64,000 nucleotides of DNA, taken from positions 45,522,001 to 45,586,000 of the forward strand of contig CP141127.1 of assembly GCA_035236585.1 (NCBI GenBank), in the 5' to 3' direction. The notes beneath the pieces are model-generated. The model saw only the letters and a list, made by a program, of their open reading frames with translations. It had not been told where the DNA came from and did not search any database. The first letter of the stretch is position 1, and each line of letters opens with the position of its first letter. The DNA is from Warburgia ugandensis. Taxonomy: Eukaryota; Streptophyta; Magnoliopsida; Canellales; Canellaceae. Of the stretch, positions 57,898-64,000 are shown in pieces. A program made the translations under genes and the position numbers.

Positions 57898-58473
57898 TGC
57901 AAAAACTCAATTTTTATGAATATAATTGAATTATTAAAAATCAAAAGTTGAAATTTTAAAAGTGGAACTGGAACATTGACTTCTAGGAAAATTCATTTTT
58001 ATAAAAAATAAAATCAAGACTTAAAACTTGGATATTTGTAATGTACTCAAAAAATCGATCAGTGACTGTAAGTACGTCAAATTCTGAGTTTGGATGAAAA
58101 ATCCTTATTTTTCTCTATTTTTACGAATAAAAGGGTAAAATAATAATTTTACTCATAATCGAGACCTAAGACATCAAAATTTGAAATGTACTTAGAAAAT
58201 TGATAGAAACGACACTAAGTACGCTCAATTCTGAGTTCATAGGAATAAACGCCATTTTTCTCCATTTTTGGAATTAAAAGGGCAAATCAGTCTTTCCACA
58301 ACTATGTGGGGCCCACAAGGTGGGCAAACAGTCTAGAAGACCACCATCATGAGTTAAACCACTACCAACTTCTAGTGGAGAAGAAGGTGGTAGTGGGAAT
58401 CCAATGCCAATTTAATAATAAAAAGAATTGAAACATGATAATTACATGTAATTATAAAATATTCAAAAACACC

Positions 58474-58481
58474 TATAAATA
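58474..58481 (+). promoter_or_regulatory. TATA box of solo LTR H
   Basis: CACCTATAAATACCCCATAAA, same place and context as TATAAATA in F (44,303-44,310). Confidence 0.6.
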
Positions 58482-58577
58482 CCCCATAAAAATTCCCAAA
58501 ATTTTTCCTAACATTCTTCATGAGGTCCCCTACAATGCTTTAAAATCCTAGATCAAAAATCCCTATCCATCTCCCCC

Positions 58578-58606
58578 AATCTCCCTCTCTCTCTCTCTCT
58601 CCCTCT
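58578..58606 (+). repeat. (CT)n microsatellite in LTR H
   Basis: CTCCCTCTCTCTCTCTCTC run about 100 bp after the TATA box. The D and F LTRs have shorter CTCTCT stretches at the matching place (minus strand, about 23,520 and 44,170-44,190), so it is part of the transcribed leader. Confidence 0.8.
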
Positions 58607-61600
58607 TTTATTCATTTTGCCTTAGGCGTTTCCCTAAAAGCACTAGACGATCCAAGTCAATTAGAATCTTTAGGCGCTTCCTTGGAAGCGTCATCCCCAA
58701 TGGAACCTAGGTTTCTCTTAGAAATCACTAATTCAATTAAACATGAAATTTTAGCCAACCAATCAACATCTCCACCGTTGGATTGATTCAGGCTTGAATT
58801 ATCAACAAAAGCCCTAAGAAATCATGATGATCTAATAGTTGGATCTTCGAAAAATGCAAAATGAAAGTTAGATTCAGTATTAACAACATCTCCGAAAAGT
58901 TATTCATGAAATTCTAGCCAATCCAGCCAGTATAATTCAATTTCACACTAATGAATCACTCCAGAATGTGGGAATCTATGTTTCCCCTATGGTTTTATTC
59001 CTTTTCTAGCAACGAAACAGGAGAAATCTCTCTTTGTATGCAAAATTTGACGTAGCTAGGGTTTTGAAGTAGATTTCTTATTTTTTGGTGTGATTTCTCT
59101 CATTTCTAGTGAAATTACTTCACCGGACCAGGCCAAGTAGGTGCACTCTCCTTCCTTTATTATTTTTCAGCACTCCCTTAAGGTTTTTAGGCCATCCCTG
59201 AGCTCCCCCATCCATTGATCTGTCGGGAACGATGGATCCAGCAACAGGGGTTGAGATCTCATCCATGGACAAATCAGATGCAACTTTTGACCCACTGGAT
59301 GAATTCCTGAGGCCCAAAAACCCCAGGGTATGAAATCTTAGCCCTTGGATGATTCAGATTTGGGAGATCTAGAGAAGGGTTGATTTGACGGTTCAAATCG
59401 GACCGCCTCAACCAATCTTCTAGATCAAGCATTGATCTGAGCCTAACCCCACTTAGATCATTTACCCATATTTTGGGATTGCCTAGTTATGTTCTAGATC
59501 ATCTGGCCACATTCTAGATTGTCTAAAACATGTTCTAATGGCCAGATCAAATCTGGGCTATTGATTTTTTTTAACTAAAATCTTGTTTCTTCAATTGAGA
59601 GCTCATTTTAGCTTTGATTTTAGATCGAAAGTTTCTATAAATTTTTGATGTTGTGTAGAATCTAATGGAGATATTAGATTTATGTTTTTAATTATATTTA
59701 CTTATGATAATCATTAAAATTCATTCCAATAGTAATGGATCAAGATCAAGATGACCTTAAAATGGAAATCTAAATCAATTGATGGATTCAAGAGGGCGAC
59801 CATGATCACAGTAAAAATTTTGGATACCTAAATTGATTAATTGAATAAAAATAGTAAAGATCAATATCAATAGTTAAAACTAGCTAAAATTTTAAAATCC
59901 AAATTCTGATTTCAATTTAACTCCAAATTGAAACCAAAAAGTTGGGTTGGATTCCTATTGATGAGGAGAACCCACTAAACCAATAAAATAATAAATTAAA
60001 TTCATGAATTGATCAGTGAAACTTGGAATGATCAGACTTTATTATTCTGATCCAGTGATGATCTTGTGATTCTAGAACATGGAACAATGGTTGGAAGTGA
60101 CTAATCTGTGTTTAATTAAGAAACCTAACCTTAAAAGAAGAAAAATCATAAAAATGAAAATGGATCTTCATGATCTGATTAATCAAGCATGATTAAACAT
60201 TTGAAAATAGTTTATATGATGATCTAAATGTATAATTACAATAATTAAATGGTTGGATGTAATTTATTGACCCTTAAAAGTAGTAAAATCCATAAAAGTG
60301 AATGGTAATCTCCTTGGATAGTGTGGATGTATTTGGATAATGATATAAAGTTATGATCGTATGGATTGATGAGCTCTATGATGATAATTTCAGATAGATT
60401 AAGATCTATGCCCTTAAAATGGCTTAAGATCTTCTTAATCAGTTGGATCAAGAAGCATCAGATCATTTGATGAGATGCATTAATGATCTAGTGATAAAAT
60501 CACATTAAGAAAATATATTAGATCTAAAGGAAAACGAAAGATCAAGATCTAAGCCCTAAATGGGATGAAAAATGAATAGAAATCAAATATGACTGTTGGA
60601 TCATGATGAACAGTTATGGCATGTTAAATTTTCATTTGAATTATCGAATGATATTGTAAATTCCTTTTATTGCTTAGTAGATTTAATTGTTAGATTTACT
60701 TATTTATTTATTTATGCTTTAACGTTTATGTTATGTAAATTACATTGAATATGTAATTAAATGAAAAATAGAGTTGAAGGACATTTACATGGAATGAATG
60801 ACATGGACTTAATGGTAGTAAGGGCCATAGTTAGTAGGACAATATAAGGATTATCAAATCCTTGGCCCAAACTAGGAGAATAATAAACCCCATGAATGAC
60901 ATTTTAAATGTTCATGGACTTAATTAAAATTAATTAGAAAGAGTACTTAGGGTTAAAATGCGCATAGGAACCTTATGAAAGGTTGAGCTAAGGTCACTCT
61001 AGTGAATGCTAAACATGGTAGTTAAGGGGCTTTTCTAATAGAGCCTTGCTCTTCCCCTACCTTTCATTGACATTTGTGAGGTCTAAATGCCTCCTTACAT
61101 GAGGATTGAAGTAACCACTTTGTGTTTAGCCATTCAACTAGTAAGCCTTAATCAATTGGAAATAAGCAGAGCAGTCTAAACATAGGATGAAATAAGCTAT
61201 CTTCAACTAGTAAAACATTAACTGGTTGAATAATAAGAATAAGATCATAAAAGGTTACCAAAATATTTAATCTTAATAAAAATGATAATTAAGATAATTA
61301 AGATCAAACAAGATCTATAAGGAGATCTTGAATGATCAAGAACATTAAGAATCATAACATTGTATTGTACTTAGTATCCATGTTTATTAGTATGTATGTC
61401 ATAGATCAAATTTAGATTATTAGATTAGATAATCCAAACCCTTGATCAAATATGATTCAAGGAAGAGAACCAGGATCATTTCCTCAGGGATGATCAAATA
61501 ACTGAACTTAGATTAAAGAAGAACTAGAAAATAGAAGATCTAGGCCTTTGATCTTTATCAACAAGTATAAATTGTTGATCAAAGGATCTCTGAAAGATCA

Positions 61601-63446
61601 AGATCAAAGAGATGGACACACACAGACTTAGAGGTAGAAAATACTTAGATTTAAAAGATTAGAAGATCATTCTAACCATCAGATCTTTGATTAATATGAT
61701 AAACAATATCTGAGGAAGATAGATTGCATGAATTATAGGAACACAAGACAGATCTAGATCCTTTATATCAAAGGACAAGATTAGATAAGGAATATAGATA
61801 GGAGATTATCCAAAATTGTACAAATAAGGACAATATGTATGTATTTATAGATTACATAAGTCAATCATGGAGGATATAAAGGGATGGATAAGTACATGAA
61901 GGTAGGTGGAACTTTAAGAATACAAGACCTATGGTCTATGGAATTGTTGTTATAGATAGACATTACAATGCTTAAGGATGATAATATGCTTAGTTACTTT
62001 TGAATCATAATTCATGTATATGAGATAGAAATAACTGTTGAAATTAGATGGAGCACATAATAAATACTTGGGTATCATTTATGATTACCCCTAAACTTAG
62101 ATGAGAATATAATAATAATGGATATCATTTGTATCAAATGAGTATCCTTGCACTTAATAAAATTTGGTGTATGAATACCAAATTAAAGGAAATGGGGATC
62201 ATTTACAATAAATGATTAATCCCTAAACTTATATGAATATGGATATCATTCATTGTAAATGAGGATCCCTAAATCTAGAAATGAAATTATATCCTTAGTA
62301 TGAGTATATGGAATACAAGGACGATAATATAAACAGACAGATCATTTGAAATGTACAAGAAGTATTTTAGAGACAAGCATGGAGGCTTGTGGTTTTGTTT
62401 TAAACAAGCATAAGCCTAGGAATGCTATGCTAGGAAAGTTATGAGGGTTTGGCCACCTGCTTCCCAAAATTTGATGATATTATGATAACTTGCCCAAAGA
62501 GAGGCTAAAAGCCCAGTGGGGCAATTATGGGAAGGCCCCACTATGAAAGTCCTGTCTCCCCATATGGGTAGTGACACAATATTTTCCACTATGATATCAG
62601 TGGTGAATAGGATGGTTATCTGAGCGAGCTAGTACGGATCAGACTGCAGTATGGTAGTCCTCGAGTATTTTACATATGATGCATGGCGTAATGAGATGCC
62701 AATACTACTCTAATGAGAGAGTATTTTCTCAGCAAAAGTCTGGATGATTTATCAATTTAGTATATCTAAGTATAATTCTTAATGTTTGAGATATTGATAT
62801 TTTTTCATGGTTTATGGCTATATATATATATACGTATGATATAGTGGCGAGTGGTTTGGAATTATCATAGTAGATGTTACATGATAAATTATATGATAGA
62901 ATGATCATATATGGTATGGTTCATGGAAATTGAATTATGTGATTCATATGAAATATGATGATTATGAATATTGTACTTTTGAATTATATGATTCCATATG
63001 TTCTTGAATCCCTTACAAAGCATAGCTTGCTGAGATATTGCAAATGTTTGAATGTTTACAATATCTTAGATATAGAAAAGAAATAATGGAGGGATATGAC
63101 ATGGGAAGATGAAGGCCATACTGTTGATCAAGATTATGTGCTATTGTGGAAAGGATTGGATTGTATTTTGATTTGTGTATTTTGGACATAAGATGTAATA
63201 AAGGGGCTATGTATGTGAACCACTGGATCAATTTTGCAATTTTAATAAAATGAGTTTCTTTGGAAACATATGCTGTACTCAAAATTATGTATGTATATGT
63301 GACTGAAATGTGGCATTCAGGTTTTCTGAAAAGAATTTCAAAGGAAAAAATTTATGCTGCTTAAGTTTTCAAAATGTTTGCAAAATTAGTCGACCACCAT
63401 TTGAAAATAAATAACGAAATGTATTTCAAAAACCTAGGTCGCCACA

Positions 63447-63451
63447 GGAGG
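63447..63451. repeat. Target-site duplication GGAGG, right copy
   Basis: Follows the terminal CCACA of LTR H and equals 57,893-57,897. Element B LTR sequence resumes with TATGATTTTCATT. Confidence 0.85.
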
Positions 63452-64000
63452 TATGATTTTCATTATAAGAAAGTGGAGGTAGAAAATGGGAAAAGATAAA
63501 AAGGAAAAAAGAAGGCAAAGATAATGAATAAGTAGGAAAGACATTGGTGGTGAGAAAAGTGAACGAAATAGAAAGTTGGTGGGGGAATCTAAGGTTTTTC
63601 ATATTTAGGAAGTTGTAAGGAGGGTGGGTCATGGAATTCACATGGATGTGCGTGAGAGTGATTTAGAAACCCTTAGATGTATGGACCCTTGGATAAGATG
63701 GATGGCTAAGATCTTCCTTTCTTTTGGATTTTGTTTTTACTTTTCAACAAGGAAAAGGTGGCTAGGGTTTCCTTGTTTGCTTCTCTTCAATCATACATAC
63801 CTTTACTTGAATGGATGGGATCCATTTATAGCATGTAAACCTTCTTTAAACTTCGTTCCTTCTTCACTATTGGATTGGATTGCCTTAACATGAATGACCT
63901 TGATTCTTGAAGATCATATGTTGATGTGGACCAATTGTGCTTCAATATCTTTTTTAAATAAGACATCTTCTCAATGGTTGATTCCTCATAATTTTAGTTG

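Larger units (their letters stand above)
57898..63446 (+). mobile_element. Solo LTR of family D (H), 5,549 bp
   Basis: A complete LTR without an internal region. It starts TGCAAAAACTCAATTTTT (family TGTAATAACCCCAATTTTT) and ends AACCTAGGTCGCCACA. Landmarks in order: the TATA box at 58,474-58,481, a CT microsatellite at 58,578-58,606, the shared module at 60,790-61,175, and the U5 part at 61,400-63,446, collinear with reverse complements of D and F. It is 0.7 kb longer than the D LTR, mainly in the GATC-rich 58,700-60,700 part, where alignment by eye is poor. A GGAGG duplication on both sides shows an intact insertion reduced to a solo LTR by recombination. The site lies in the LTR of element B, so H is younger than B. 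Confidence 0.92.
55334..64000 (-). mobile_element. 5' LTR of Athila-like element B, split by a solo LTR, runs off the window
   Basis: The LTR runs from the primer site to 57,897, is interrupted by a family-D solo LTR at 57,898-63,446, and continues at 63,452 to the window end. Its similarity to the element A LTR is visible by order of landmarks rather than by long identity (AAATTAGAAAG-rich stretch, GAAGGTGGG region, CATGGATGxxxxTG). A TATA box TATAAATAG lies on the minus strand at 57,625-57,634. A 19-base A run stands at 57,429-57,447. The short open frames at 63,426-63,893 have no domain. Confidence 0.62.

Noticed and set aside
58032..58260. Repeated phrase AATGTACTxAxAAAATxGAT within LTR H considered as a second LTR start
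   Set aside because: A short internal duplication near the LTR start (58,032 and 58,185) with no polypurine tract or terminal TG. Only one LTR is present.
63624..63893. 89-codon plus-strand open frame near the window end as a host gene start
   Set aside because: Lies in the resumed element B LTR, has no recognisable domain, and the LTR context is supported by the GGAGG-flanked insertion.

Overview
This is a plant nuclear window, most likely from a flowering plant with a large, repeat-rich genome. I could not identify a single intact host gene. Almost everything I can assign is LTR-retrotransposon or LINE sequence, decayed, truncated and nested. The organism call rests on the element types: Athila/Tat-like Ty3 elements with a tRNA-Asp-type primer site, chromodomain-carrying Ty3 elements of Tekay/Del type, a plant RTE LINE, and a TRIM-like miniature element. 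The AT-rich background with CpG-rich LTR leaders fits the same picture. I cannot name the species.

Layout. 1-8,056: Athila-like element A on the minus strand (gag, leader, PBS, 5' LTR). Its LTR is interrupted at 4,875-7,530 by a solo LTR of family E with a GGAAG duplication. 8,441-11,465: decayed RTE-type LINE on the minus strand. 11,509-14,640: tandem duplications, an AC microsatellite and about 2.5 kb I could not assign. 14,647-16,690: Athila-like gag-protease-RT fragment C, minus strand. 16,700-19,080: degenerate repeats built around a short core. 19,413-31,853: chromovirus D, minus strand, with recognisable gag, zinc knuckle, protease, RT, RNase H, integrase and chromodomain, all broken by stops or frameshifts. 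31,854-40,225: element E, plus strand, a LARD-like element with a PBS, a PPT and about 3.4 kb of non-coding interior. 40,693-47,010: fragment F, minus strand, same family as D. 47,011-52,501: fragment G, plus strand, same family, with a TRIM-like insertion in its LTR. 52,502-64,000: an Athila-like gag fragment, then Athila-like element B (minus strand). B's 5' LTR is split by a 5.5-kb family-D solo LTR (57,898-63,446) flanked by GGAGG.

Most notable structure: D and E lie head to head. Their truncated 5' LTRs are fused in the middle, and their intact 3' LTR ends face outward. The whole 20.8-kb block is flanked by the same 5-bp word, CAAGA. That is what one integration event using one end from each of two different cDNAs would leave. 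F and G repeat the head-to-head arrangement directly downstream. A second unusual feature is a sequence module of about 300 bp found both in the LTRs of family D and in the untranslated leaders of the Athila-like elements.

All homology statements come from reading by eye. No alignment or database search was run, and LTR divergence figures are hand estimates from short stretches.
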